Positions 24,370 to 36,179 of a DNA stretch of 64,000 nucleotides are shown here, one piece after another. The position numbers and the translations under genes are program-made. The notes under the pieces are model-generated. The model was given only the letters and a program-made list of their open reading frames with translations. It did no database searches and was not told the origin of the DNA. The DNA comes from Datnioides undecimradiatus (Eukaryota > Chordata > Actinopteri > Lobotiformes > Datnioididae): NCBI GenBank assembly GCA_008933995.1, contig WARS01000016.1:15814886-15878885 (forward strand), in the 5' to 3' direction. How positions within the stretch are numbered: the first letter of the stretch is position 1; every line of letters starts with the position of its first letter.

Positions 24370-27300
24370 AGATCACACCTTCATTACAACTGTGACTCTG
24401 TGTGTGTCATGTTAAGAACTTACAAGAAAACTATACAGTATGCATATAATAAGATGAACAATGATTCTCAAGATCTATATGCAAAATTGAAACCTTTGAT
24501 TTAAGTTATGGTGAAAAACAATTTTTATTGTAACACTTAAAGTGAAAGACAACAAAAAAGTGCATTTCAGCACAAGGAAAATGCATTTTTTTAGTATGGT
24601 ATTTATCCTGTTCCTGTTTTGGCAATATTCCTGCAAAAGGCAGACAGAAGAGGAGAGGAGGCCAATTTCTGTCTGTCAAAGTGTGAGAGAGCACCTGAAA
24701 CGCCTCTCCATATACTCCGGATTGCAATATCCTCTTCACTGCAATGAGTTTCGTGTTGTTTACATATTTTAATTAAAATACAGAACTTTGCTTTTGTTGG
24801 TGCACCCTCACATACATCTTCAATTCCCTAGCTCACCTCTACTACCTCTGCTGCCCAGTGCTACAGGTATTTCCATCTCAGAAGAGGAGGTTGAATTTTC
24901 TTCTGTTTCTCAGTGATTGGTTCTTTTTTAGCTTGTGTATTTCCCCAGATGTACCTCTTCTCCTTCTCTCCCATCTCCTCTCCCGCTCCCCTCATTGTCT
25001 TATCCTCCCAATTTCTATCCCTCACTGTCTCTCTGTTCTCTCCCTCTCGTGAGTACATTTCTAATTTGAAAGGCTTTGTTGGTTTGTTGCACCTAACAAT
25101 TAATGATAATTCGCTGCAGTGCTCCGAACAGAATTCCTATCTTCATGGACAGTTTCATCAATATTTGTGAACATGAAAAGAAAGCTGGGAGCCAGGGAAG
25201 CAAAACTAATTTGTTGTCATCGAGCAACACATTCCGTGTGAGAGTTATTCCAATCGAAGGCTGAATTGGTTCAATCCACAATGTTTGTTTGAGGTTTTAC
25301 CCCCCTAAAGAACTTTATTTCACACTATTAAGAACTTTTGAGCCTGAAAATGTTTGCCCTGAGGAAAATTATTTCAGAATAACCAGAAACACACCTGTCA
25401 TACTTTTCTGTGTTTATATTTTCTCAATAAGGAAAAACTAAGAAAAGGAAATAACTTTGGTGCTGTAAACCAATGAGGTAATAACAAAGTTTTCATACTT
25501 CATGCATTTGTATTAAAATATAATCTGTGGGCAATTATATATTGTCTACAATTTCTTAACCTATTTGGCATTTCATACCTATGTGACAATCATGTCAGTG
25601 TTTATGAACGTTTCAAAATGCTGCTTCATCAACAAATATACAGCATATTTTTTATTGAACTTGAACTACAATGCCCAGAGGCCTCACTGAAGTCTGACAA
25701 AGCACATGACCATAGCAGCTGTAGCACTGCTATACTCCCTCCACTGTCGCTCTCCTAAGCACCGATTTGACATGGTACAGTAGATGCCTCTCTGCTCTGT
25801 AAAAGCTGCTGCTATCCTAATACCCTGCATGGCTGTTTGAAAGGAATTTAATCTTACCATGTAAGTCTGATCCAACAATCTTTCGAGCATTCACTCGTGT
25901 GGAATCATGAAATGCAGCACGATCACAAACCGGCACAAAGCCATTTTTATCACAGAGAGACGGTCAGCTGATTAGAAGTGAAACACAGAAGCTAAATGTG
26001 TTCAGTTTACTGTAAAAAGGCCGGTCGTCCCTGTCAAAGCAGTGGACCACAAATTTGTAGATGCAGCACTTTAACAATCACATGCTCAATTTTATTTTTA
26101 CATTATAACACAAGCATAAGAGTAAATTATAGATTTATAATATATTATTTATTATAGATTTATAATTTATACAGTTTTCAAAAGCAAAGTTTCTTTACTT
26201 TTTGCCAACTTCCCATGAGACTGATCGAGATCAAACATGAAGACATGTCACTCTTTTTCTTTCTGTTTACTTACAGTGCTGATGAGTGCTTTTTAAAAAA
26301 AACTAAAGGTTGAAAACTTTAAGTTAAATGCACTCAATTCTAAACCTGTCAAACTTTCAGATTAATCTGACATTAGAAGGATTTTTTAGCATCAAATGTG
26401 TAATTTGTGAGTTTAGCGCATTGACCTTTGTTTGAAGAGGCTCCCTACAGAGAGGCAAAATCCTTCCCGTTTCCTCATTTGTTCCACTCACTTCCATAAC
26501 TCAATAGGTCTTCCCAGCAGGGTTTTTCTTTTTTCGTCTGTCTTTCTGACAAGCTGAAGTGTGTTCCTGGGGGTGTCTGTCTGCATTGTAAGCTTAATTG
26601 TGATCTTAACTTTCAGCACCTTGTCATTTTGACAAAGATAAAACAACAGTTATGTTAACATTAAAACACTTTGGCAGCATACAAATGGCTTAGACTCTTG
26701 AGATATGCTGTTGCTAAATGTAAGAGCAACATGTACATGAAGTGTAACTTACAGTTTGCCCTCTTGTTGCCTTTGCTTTCTGTGTTTTGAGTGTAATGAT
26801 TATTATATGATGCTCTTTGATGTTGAATTAATAATCACATGCTTACATTAAAAATATATCCCTAGTAGACTGTTGAGAATGTTTTCTGTAAGACAGAATC
26901 TGTCTGTGGATAAATCAGACGTGTACGAATACATGATATTCCCATGGCGCATCAATATTAAACGGCTCATCAATGGCTAATTTTAAAAAGTACCACTGGG
27001 TAACTGGAGAGCTGTAAAAGCTTTGGACATATCATAAATTGTGTCTAAACCTAAGACCTTAAGTAATATAAATCTCTTAACCTCTGAGATTCACGTTGAT
27101 ATTTAGTCAAGGAGTATTTGCAAGATGAAGCAGATGAAACAAGACCAATGCCATGAGTTTTGTATTTCCATATAAATTATATGTGGCAGTGAAATTGTTA
27201 ATGAATCATATTTCCTGTAGTTGAATGACCTTTGTTGACTAATGTGTGTATAACTAATGTGTTAAAATATGTGTAATGTTCTGACAAGCTTGTTTCTCAT

Positions 27301-27450
27301 TTCTGAATCTGTCAATTGGAATCAATTCAAGGTATCACTGACAAGTTATAGTCTTAAAGCCACGCAAAAGATACCCTGCTGTGGTGGAATTCCAAGGCAT
27401 TAAGGTCTGTTGGCTTCCTGCTACGTGTTGTCTGGGAGACATTAGTAAAT
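24370..27450. other. sgcz: Intronic sequence, no gene seen
   Basis: This is AT-rich DNA with a pyrimidine tract at 24930-25050 (TCTCCTTCTCTCCC type) ending in CTCGTGAGTAC, which resembles a donor but follows no coding sequence. A 16-bp direct repeat is at 26126-26166. Confidence 0.55.
26126..26166. repeat. 16-bp AT direct repeat, period 25
   Basis: ATTATAGATTTATAAT occurs at 26126-26141 and again, identical, at 26151-26166, separated by nine A/T bases. Confidence 0.9.
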
Positions 27451-27452
27451 TA

Positions 27453-27913
27453 GAGCAGTGGTTCTCTCTCTATCTTTTTTTTTAAATGCTGCTCACACTT
27501 TGAAATATTGTTACAGCAAAGTACCCCTGGCCAGCGCAAAACATTGTTAGTAGAAATAAATAGCCAATATAAAGTAACACAATATAGCACTGTTATCACC
27601 TTGTAACTGAAAAACACTATATTTACTATATTAATGGCAAACCCCGTTTTTGTCCGCATGCAATAATAATAAGACAAGATTGTATTTGCATCGAACTGCA
27701 TCTTTTTGATGGCTGTGCATTGGCTCCTGTTTCACTCTGTTTCACTGAGGATCTTTGTCATTTTTAGTGACATTGTCGTTTGCATTTACATTTTTTTTTA
27801 CTGAACTTACAATTATTTTAGAAATGATGCATGACTGATTGTCTTTAAATAACAGTTAAAACTAAATCTCACGTACTCCCTGCAGTTCTCCAAAGAACCC
27901 CCCATTTGGAAGT
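27453..27913 (+). mobile_element. hAT-like non-autonomous DNA element (degraded)
   Basis: The left end CAGTGGTTCTC at about 27455 matches the terminus typical of hAT (Charlie-like) elements. The interior follows a fish repeat that I recognise: AAAGTACCCCTGGCCAGCGC near 27520, CACTATATTTACTATATTAA near 27615, and CACGTACTCCCTGCAGTTC near 27870. The right end CATTTGGAAGTG is a decayed form of the expected CATTTGAGAACCACTG. I could not find a clean 8-bp target duplication. No transposase is encoded. The element ends about 300 bp before exon A. Confidence 0.65.
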
Positions 27914-28169
27914 GAACTTGATCATACCCACATCCTTTGGAAATGCTACCTCCCACACACCTCAGAAACACAATAAAACCTTAAAGTCAACATCACTTTC
28001 TGTGATGAAGTGTGATGAAGTGGTAAAGCTAGTTATAGCAAGAGATCACTCAACATTCAATATTGAAACACACTTAAGAAAAGATACTCTTGACTCTGTA
28101 TAATGTATACGTGCAAAAGAAGCGATTGTTTTAACTCGACTTCTCATTTATTCTCTGAATAACCACTGA

Positions 28170-28209
28170 ATTTCTATTTTTCTCTCTGTTTTTATCTCTT
28201 TGTTTTTAG
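28170..28209 (+). other. sgcz: Splice acceptor of sgcz exon A
   Basis: A run of T and C of about 35 bases ends in TTTTTAG directly before GATGGTATG. The tract is strong and has no competing AG close to the exon. The A-rich stretch just upstream (around CTGAATAACC, near 28155) could hold the branch point, but that is inferred. Confidence 0.9.
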
Positions 28210-28311
28210 GATGGTATGGGGAATCTGCGAGTGACCAAGGAAGGTGTCAGATTGGAGGGAGTGTCTGAATTCTTATTGCCTTTATACGTCAAAGAGATCC
28301 AGTCTCGTAGG
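28210..28311 (+). CDS. sgcz: zeta-sarcoglycan, internal exon (juxtamembrane extracellular stem)
   Basis: This 102-bp exon encodes 34 residues beginning [17 protein letters not shown] and ending [13 protein letters not shown]. Gamma-, delta- and zeta-sarcoglycans are type II single-pass proteins of the dystrophin-glycoprotein complex. They help stabilise the sarcolemma of striated and smooth muscle, and zeta is also found in neural tissue. The segment lies just outside the membrane helix, at the start of the sarcoglycan domain. LLPLYVKEI points to zeta; from memory of the family, delta and gamma have PLYAKEI here. Both boundaries are phase 0, with the acceptor TTTTTAG and the donor AGG|GTAAGA, and the length matches the homologous exon. 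The frame stays open past the donor as far as 28563, but that part is intron and shows no family similarity. The partner exon is at 57041. The paralogue call would change only if the full-length protein grouped with SGCD or SGCG. Confidence 0.95.
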
Positions 28312-28317
28312 GTAAGA
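28312..28317 (+). other. sgcz: Splice donor of sgcz exon A
   Basis: The sequence AGG|GTAAGA is close to the U1 consensus and leaves the exon in phase 0. It is identical at the first six intron bases to the donor of the next exon. Confidence 0.9.
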
Positions 28318-28568
28318 CTACATGTTTGTATGAGTGTGTATGTGTTTTTGTGTGTGTGCCTTATAAAATCATGCTGCGTTATCAGACAAAAACCTATGTG
28401 TTGTCTGACTATTGACCAAAAGTTTGTCTGTTTTCACGTGATGCATTTTGACTTAAATGTAATCACTTTCATTCAGTTCAGTCTTCTCAATTTTAACTGC
28501 CTCCTTGTTTATAGTTGTTGTACTCACTATTTTTTAATATACTGTTGTGAGATTATGTGTTGAGGATA

Positions 28569-28570
<2 letters not shown>

Positions 28571-28609
<39 letters not shown>
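28571..28609 (+). repeat. (TG)19-20 microsatellite just downstream of exon A
   Basis: A pure TG run starts 260 bases after the exon A donor. In the sense RNA it is a long UG repeat, the known binding site type for TDP-43 and CELF proteins. A role here is inferred only. Confidence 0.96.
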
Positions 28610-28611
<2 letters not shown>

Positions 28612-28655
28612 TTGTTGATTGCATGTGGGTGAGTGTGTATGCCTTCATATTCCAA

Positions 28656-29092
28656 CTATAGACAGTTTGAAATAAGAGGACATAACCTTGGTCTGAAAAG
28701 TGAAGCCAACATGGATGTGCCTTAAACCTTTATGTTTTTCTAATAACCAGCAGGGGGAGTCCACCTGTTAAGACCTAACAGCACTACTTTTCACTTTCTT
28801 AGAAGAAACACTAATATGATTAGATTTTCAATTGCTAAGTCATCTCTAATACAGCACGATTTTGTAAATAACAATACAATGCTTTCGGGCCTGGCTACTT
28901 TGTGATTGACAAGTTGATACATTGCCAATTGCTATTATTATCTATGGCTCTGCGAACTCTCTGGTCATATCTGGTTCCAAAAAAACAAGATGATGACTAC
29001 CAGAACTTCACACTCTAGGCTGCAGAACAGTAGGCCAGAAACCAATGAGTTATGTCACAGTGCCTACATCTACTCTTTTCTACAGTCTATGG
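28656..29092 (+). mobile_element. Dispersed fish repeat ending ACAGTCTATGG
   Basis: The element starts near CTATAGACAGTTTG. It contains GGTCTGAAAAGTGAAGCCAA, CCAGCAGGGGGAGTCCACC, CTACTTTGTGATTGACAAG and GCTCTGCGAACTCTCTGGTC, and ends TTTTCTACAGTCTATGG. I recognise these phrases as a dispersed repeat of percomorph genomes. Its end is shared with the repeat at 61.96-62.10 kb. The start (CTATAGACAGT) and the reverse complement of the end (CCATAGACTGT) are similar, which suggests short terminal inverted repeats. It encodes no protein that I can see. Confidence 0.7.
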
Positions 29093-29099
29093 TTCTAAC

Positions 29100-32000
29100 C
29101 AATACAGTGAACAGAAATCAGATGCTGTTCCCAGCAGTCAGGGGATATTTGTCTTGTATGTCACATATTATAGCACTGCATATGATCCAGCAGTCCTATA
29201 TCTCCATTAATCACACACAGAATCATCATTGATCCCGTCAGCTGAGGCAACATGGACACTATGTCACTCTATATAGGGCAATCTCTGTGACACTATGTGT
29301 ATGTGTGCTGGAGCGTGTGTGCATGTTCATGTGTATGAATAGTAAGTAGGGGGAATTGACTCTAATAGTGTCATGCTGTCACAAACATTGTAAATGTGTG
29401 TGTGCATGTAGAGGGGAGAAGTGGAGCAGGAGATTAATGGTACAGTGGTGCAGGATGGAAAGGTATGGGACAATTGATAGACAGGAAACACATGAAAGAT
29501 TTAATACTTCATACAACTATGGTGTTTTTCATTACTTTAAAGCTAAAACAATGTGTGAAGATAAATGTGCATGATACCAAAATCCTATATTGCTTATAGC
29601 ATTTTTTTTCCCTTTATAATTCTAATACATTCTTTTAAGACCCACTCTGTCTGTGGACTGGTGCTGTTGAGGCAGGATACCTTATGCTACTTTAGCATGT
29701 GCTTTCTCTTCCTCTTCGACTTGAACACCATACTCACAGTATGCAAGCTACTATTTGTGAATTTCGCATAATTGTATTTCAAGTAATGGGCTAATGATGT
29801 AGCTAGCAGTGCCATTAACAGCCAGAAATTAGTGAGGTTTGAAGGAGCCCATAGAGCTAAAAATCTGTTATTTTTATGTAGTATTATTCCAAGTTTTGTT
29901 GTAGTTTTAACCATAGCTTTAACCACCTTATGTTTCATAAGAAGCTATAAGAGCACAGGGTTACCCAACTAGCAGTGCATAGTATCATAGCCAGCCAAGG
30001 TTCTACCCACAATGAACACAATGAAAAATGCTCTTCAGGAATACAATTTTTTATACAATCTATATTCAAAATATAGTGTACTGCTTGACAACAGAAGAGG
30101 AAGAGAAAATGGGTTTTAAGGGGAGATGAAAGGAGTATGAACAAATGGTTGTGTTAACAGGATTATGAGTATAATTGAAAAGAGAAACCTCTAAATTTTT
30201 ACTGGACAGTGGAGAGCAGTGGAAAAGGCTGAAATGTCACAAAGGTCTTCAGCAGTATTTGCACCCTTCATGTTGTAAATGCCTCGCAAGATAACCCTGT
30301 GTGCTATCAAGACCACCTGCATCGAGGGAATTATGGTAGATGCCTTTCTAGTGCAGGGTAACTCCGGTTTTCTCTACTTCAGCTTTTTATTTACTTTATT
30401 TTCTTCACATGGAAGATATAAGTCAAATTCCCATGATCAGTCTCACAGATCAGTACATAACTTAGCTCAGCTATAAAGTGAGAACAGGTAAATGCCTTGG
30501 TTCAGTTGTGAAAGTCTGCAGCATTTTATGTGTGTATTAATGATAAACACCATTGTCATATTTATAACTATCAGTTTTAAATACTTTGCATACTACAAGC
30601 TAAACACAGCAGCTCACTGTGCATTTGAATACATGTTAAATTGTGATAAATAGATGGTCTACCTTAAGGTTATGTTATATCACAATTAATCTAATAAGTA
30701 GCTCTTCAATTAGAGTTACAATTAGCTACAGTGAGTTATGTCATGGAAATCAATTATTTCTTTTCTAATCACTTTTTCTGCACTTGACAAAAGATATTTT
30801 CATATAAGCACTGTCAGAGAAATGAGCCAAACCTCTCTTGCCACACTACTTTTCATCACCTGAAAGCCGACATTAATGGTCTTTTCATGTAGAAAGCGGC
30901 TCTCCCTACCCCAGTTATTCCCCGTGGGACATAAATGCAGAGTCACACTCACGTCAATATGATTACACATGAGTGTGTTGCAATCCTGCATATTGCTTCC
31001 AAGATTGCAGTGAATAATATGCTACTGCCTGGCTTTGAACCCTCAAATTATTTAACTGAGAACAACGTGACAAATCACCAGAACTGTGTGCATGTGTGCA
31101 AGGTTGAATCACCATCAACTGTGTGATCACCTCAAGCTGTCTTTATAAACTTGAAAACACCCCTGCCTTGCTTACCTGGAAAGTGAACAGAGTCTAGCAA
31201 TGCTTAAATTAAAACCTGACGGTAGTTTGTCAGTATAAACAAGGCAGGCATGAACATAAATGTCATGTCGAAAATGAATAAAAGATATAAACCCATACAT
31301 AGGTATAAATTCTAGCAACAACAATGCTTGAGCTAATGACATATACTTTTTCTTTTGTTGTTATTCCCATTAGGCCTGTTGGCATTTAGGTCGATCTCCA
31401 CTCCAGTCTGTTTAAGGCATAACTCTCTATGTCGCCAATAAAACAAAAGTATAAGAGCCCACACAAGGAAAAAAAAAACAAAAACAAAACTGGAGATTGA
31501 TACAAAAAAGATGAGAAACCACACTTTATTTTACACATTATGGTTTTGATTTCTTTGAACCTTCATGCCGTGTGATAACAGCTTGTTTTTGTGTGTCTGT
31601 CTCTATACACTATAAGTGTGTATTCTGCAAGAGTGTGATTGTCAACTATTGTGTTTGCAAGGCTTTTGTGAGTGACTATGTGAGGATTGCATGCGCCTGT
31701 GAGTATCTATTGATATTTTTGCTTTCAAAACTTTATTTTTTACTTTCTTTTGAGCAGATATTGATGTTTTGTGTCAGTGAGGAAGCCAATGCATATTTGT
31801 GTATGTGCAGCTTTTTGAGTGAGTGTTTGAATGTGTGTATGAGCAGAGCTTATCTTCTAACATGAAAGCAAACAGCAGGTCGCCCTCACATTTTCTAAAC
31901 AGCAGGCATGCTCTTATTTTGATACTGACAGCGACTGCGCTTTTACGTGTGGTTGCATTGGTTGAAGCACTGGAGGAGCATGTTGAATCAGAACTATCCA

Positions 32001-33670
32001 CTAAATTCCCTGAGGACACAACAGTCTACTGCTGGTTTTGTGAAGACACACACTGTGGAGAGATGGGGAGACAAAAGACAGTACAATACAGCGACAGCAG
32101 CAGTTCCTGACCAAGATCTTTGCTGGAGAGGTGCTGACAAGCAATCCAGATCACAATCAGATGTGTTTTATCTCCTTGCATTGTACATGAGCTCTGTTGG
32201 GTTTAATTGAAGCAAATAACACTCACTGTATGTTCAGTGTTTGCATGTTACATATATGACATTAATTAGAAATGTCTGTATCTCAAACTACCAAAAAAAT
32301 ATACAATACAATTAGATGTAATATTACAGAAGAAGATTAGAACAATAAAGTTTACACAAAAGGCTTGTTGTTTCAGAACCAATGATGAACTGTCCAGGCC
32401 TGTATTGGATAAAGGCTAGATAGAAGGACACACCAAGAACCCACTGAAATGATACCATTTCAGTAGCTAACACTAAACGCAACAGACACAAATTAAAGGG
32501 GATCATCTTGTCTTTGTTATTGCACTTGTAGCAGCTGATCCCTGGTAACTGGAGCAGACAAAGCCTTGTTTCCAGCAAACATTTTTGGTATAGTTCTCCT
32601 GAAGCCTGTTGCTAATGTGAACCTTCGTGTACCTAAACAAAAGCAAACAAACCTAACTGGCTCTCTATTTCATTCCCACTGCAGACAGTACTCTTAAACG
32701 TAGGTGGTGTTGCCATTGAAGCGTCGGGATTAACTCTGTTCAATTTTCCATCAGTTGATAAACAACAGACATTTCTTGGTTGTGAGAAGCTGCAGCGCTA
32801 ACTGCATTTTATCCTGTAACCACATTTTATCCTGTACAGTGCATTCACCATCACTTTTCTGTCACACGCTTTCTCTTACTCAACCACTTACTCACTACAC
32901 ACATACACGCACACACACAACATAATAAGCTCTGCTGCTCTTATTACAAGAACACAGTGGAGAACATCAGCATTTCCATGTTCTTTCTTCTCAGTATTTT
33001 GTAGTTTATTACAACAAGGATGAAGGTTTTGTTTGAGAACAGGCTCAAGGCGGCAAGACCAGACCTGCTATTGACTACAAACCAATCAGTATCAGCCCAG
33101 TTTTGCTTGGAATTTCAAAAGAGGTGTAAATAAATAAATGAGACAGAACAATGTGGCTCTGTTGGTACAATGTTTTAGCTTTTGTTAACAGAAACACAAA
33201 GATCATTATTCTAATGTGCAACAAACTGGCTGCTTGAGGGAATCGTGGCTAAAGAGTACTTCAGCATGGAGAGTGAAGAGAAATTAAGTGGAAAAAACAA
33301 ATGGTGACAGAAAATTGGAGTGGTGAGAGAAACCTTCAAAAGCAGGAAGCAGTGAGAGACAGAATACGCAAATGAATGGAGAGGAGAGGAAAGGTAGCCT
33401 GCATTTATGTTAATGCACATTGGAGGATTCAATACAGACATTGAACATCTGACTAACTAATGCTAATGAATTAGTTAAGGTGTGTCTAGACAGGAATGCA
33501 GAAGAGAAGGAGCGAGATGAGAGGAGGAAGGATTTTAATGCTTGAAGCAGTACAGTGGAGGCTGAAGTTAGATTTGGTTCTCAGACATTTATAACAGCAT
33601 TTTTCAATAGAAAGGCTGAGGCAAGTGATGCAGTGGTGAACAAAAATATTGATACAGCTTAGAGTCTGTT
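29100..33670. other. sgcz: Intronic sequence, no gene seen
   Basis: This is AT-rich unique-looking DNA. A short imperfect duplication of CATTTTATCCTGTA with period 18 occurs at 32805-32836. The overlapping frames on both strands at 31774-32210 do not resemble any family I know. Confidence 0.5.
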
Positions 33671-34235
33671 GTCGTACTGCAGCAGGTCTCAAACTTTTTT
33701 TTTGTGTGTCCCAGCATGAGCTTCATCGTATTTCTTTCCTTGATTTGAGTCAAAAAAAGATTTCTCTTGAATTGAAATATAGAGAAAAGAAATTTTAGGA
33801 TGTAGAGACATTTAGAAGAATGGAGGAGAGGATGAAAATGACATCCCTCCCACGCATCTACAATTATGCCTTATTTGAAAACATCACACACACATGCACA
33901 TTTTGCATAATCAGGGCCATCTCTGAGGAGTGCATTGTGGGAAAGGTAAATGGAACATTGTGACTCCCAGAGAGGGCTAAATACAGAACGCTGCATATAA
34001 ACCACATACTAGCAACAACAGAGATGCTCTGAGAAATTAGATTGGCTGGGTGGGAGGGAAAGAGGCAGTGTGCAGGACAGAGAGAAAGGTAACTGTGGAA
34101 GGGAAGCGAAAAAAAGAAGGGGAGGCGGTCAGACAGGAGTTAAAAAGTCAGGGTGAGAGCAGACCTAAAAAGGTGGGAGAAAAGGGGACAAGAGAGAAAC
34201 AAAGGAAAACAAGCAGGATTAGAGAAAGGGAAATG
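33480..34235 (+). repeat. Patchy purine-rich region
   Basis: The + strand is rich in A and G from 33480 to 33560, around 33780-33840 and from 34050 to 34235. The + frame at 34050-34424 is Lys/Arg/Glu-rich at its start for this reason. A phrase GGTCTCAAACTTTTTTTTTG at 33687-33706 resembles the start of another hAT-like repeat but is too short to call. Confidence 0.5.
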
Positions 34236-34239
34236 CAGA

Positions 34240-36140
34240 ACCAACCTGGCAGCTCTAATAGCCCAACATGTGCTGCAAAATATGGCATTTTTATGTTCTT
34301 ATGTTCATTGTTTTATATTGTTCCAACATCTATCGTAAGGGTCAAATGGTTTAATTGTGCTGATGTTTTGTTTTGTTTAGCTTTGCCTGCCTTGCAGGTA
34401 AATAGATATGACCGTGTAGTTTAAATGGAGGGTCAAATACATCAACATTGCTGGTAATTTTGTCAGAACAAACATTGTAACCTTTGTGTTTTTAAGCAAG
34501 TTCTGATAATGTGCTTTTTTTGGTGATATGCCCAAACTGTGCCAGCGTAAGCACATTTCCCTGCCTAAGGGTACCTTGTTCATACCAAGTGGGGAAAAAG
34601 AAACAGAAAAGTAGTAAATACTAATTTGACCATTTTCAACAAGCATTGTGAACTAGCAGTGTCACAGACAGTTCGGGTGAGTCAGATAAACAAACCAAAA
34701 CAGAATTATTCATCATCAAAAGATAGCAAGACGTGTATTACACCATGCATCAACACATAACATTTTGGCTGGAGTAGCTTAAGCACTTGGCAGCAATGCA
34801 ACATACATGATCTGACAAGGAAATACTCCAAGGCACCACACAGGAACTGGGAGGCACCAGAGAGGCACAACAAAAATACTCAGCAGGAATTTGGAGACAC
34901 CAGGGAAGCTTTGAGAAACACAGGACCTGGAGCACTGACTATGTGGCCACAGAATAAAGCTGGTAAGCAGCCAAAATCTCTGCCAGCCCTGGGAGCAACA
35001 TCACAAGCCAGTGCTTGGAAGATACCATACACAGGACACTGTTTGCGTTCTGACAATATGTGTGGAGCCACATGGCACAGGACAGATCAGTCACATTCAA
35101 TAAGGAAAATTCAGGGTACACATTGTGGACAGATCATAGCATAACAAATGTGGTGGAGATCAAGAAAAAAAGGTGTAGACACTGACAGAACTGTCTGGAC
35201 AAAGACTGCTCTTTACTGTTTGAACTTACAGGCAGGTTGATCAATAGGTGGGCAAGCCTGAATCAGTTGAAAAGACAGATTTGGCAGGTTGAGCTACAGA
35301 CGTTGAGCTACAGACGTTCAGAATCAGTGGAACGATTTGGATCAAGTCCCTTAAATTAAAAGATAAAATTCATTGTCCACAACTTCTAATGATGCCTCCG
35401 CCACAGCTATCTGCAAAAATCTGCTGTAAAATGAAGCTTTTGTATCATCTAACAATGCCATGGTTTAGGTTAGGTTAGGTTGGGTTGGATTATTGCCATG
35501 ATTCCAATCATAAAAAATTAAGGTGAGATGTCAATCTTGTCCTGCTTTGTAAAGAAACATTGAGTACAGAGGGGCTGACGCGAAATGAAATGGGACGCCA
35601 GCAGTGGTCTTTGTCAAGGCTGCGAAAGGGCTCTGCTCATATGATGTTCTTTAAAATGAATGACGTTATCATCCCTCTTGGGAGAAAAATCTGCGTTGAT
35701 AACAAGGCAATATAGCTTATGTAGGAACAATTACAGGATAAGGAGGAAGTGGAGGAAGTTTTCATTGTACTCTAGTGGGCAGGTATAGTATGACTGAACT
35801 GGAACATTTCCAAAGCTCAATATCATAGCTTTGCATTATTTTCAATCAGTATATATAGGGGGATCGCATAGTGTAGATAATAGTGTGCATTATGTTTCCA
35901 CTGTAAGACAGAAGCTGTGAGATCATCCTCAGAGGTGCAGGTTGTGTAGGGTATTTCAAGGTATGTTGGTGTATTTTGAAAGGTAAACTGTGGATGCAGT
36001 CTTCCCTCTGTGTCATGCCCTTTTTGCTCTGCTCCCACAAAGCCCTGTCTTAAGTGTCATACACGCACATACACACACATAAACACTGGCTCTCGCCACT
36101 AGGCCTTATAATTGTCCCCACAGGGAGCTCATGACGACCT
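34240..36140. other. sgcz: Intronic sequence, no gene seen
   Basis: This is unique-looking DNA. It contains a 14-bp tandem duplication at 35288-35315 and a short TTAGG-like run at 35463-35488. Open frames around 34750-35144 overlap on both strands without a recognisable product. Confidence 0.5.
35288..35315 (+). repeat. 14-bp perfect tandem duplication
   Basis: GTTGAGCTACAGAC occurs twice head-to-tail without mismatch, followed by a partial third copy, GTT. It is probably a recent replication-slippage event. Confidence 0.95.
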
Positions 36141-36144
36141 ATCA

Positions 36145-36158
36145 CCACCAGGAGGCAC
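36145..36158 (+). promoter_or_regulatory. CTCF-like motif
   Basis: CCACCAGGAGGCAC matches the CTCF core pattern CCASYAGRKGGCRS at 13 of 14 positions. It lies outside the repeats I could identify. Binding is not shown by sequence alone. Confidence 0.35.
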
Positions 36159-36179
36159 AAAGAAAACTTCATTTATTCT

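Larger units (their letters stand above)
1..28209 (+). other. sgcz: sgcz intron upstream of the DGMGNL exon (3' part)
   Basis: This stretch ends at a strong splice acceptor and precedes a sarcoglycan exon that starts in phase 0. In vertebrate sarcoglycans of this group the preceding exon encodes the cytoplasmic tail and transmembrane helix (motifs such as YGWRKRCLY and MNFT). I looked for these residues and did not find them, so at least 28.2 kb of intron appears to lie upstream. It is AT-rich and contains microsatellites, skewed pyrimidine/purine tracts and retroposon and transposon relics, which are listed separately. The open frames of 60-140 codons inside it are spread over all six frames, are often built from repeats, and show no recognisable domain. 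Confidence 0.8.

Noticed and set aside
28312..28563. Read-through extension of exon A to a stop at 28561-28563
   Set aside because: The frame remains open after the donor by chance. The residues ([16 protein letters not shown]) are TG-repeat-like and differ from the family, while the GTAAGA donor fits the known exon end.
34050..34424. 124-codon Lys/Glu-rich frame
   Set aside because: It is created by a purine-rich patch. The charged first half gives way to unrelated hydrophobic sequence.
35463..35488. TTAGG-like short run resembling an interstitial telomere repeat
   Set aside because: There are only about three imperfect units, and vertebrate telomeres use TTAGGG. Too short to mean anything.
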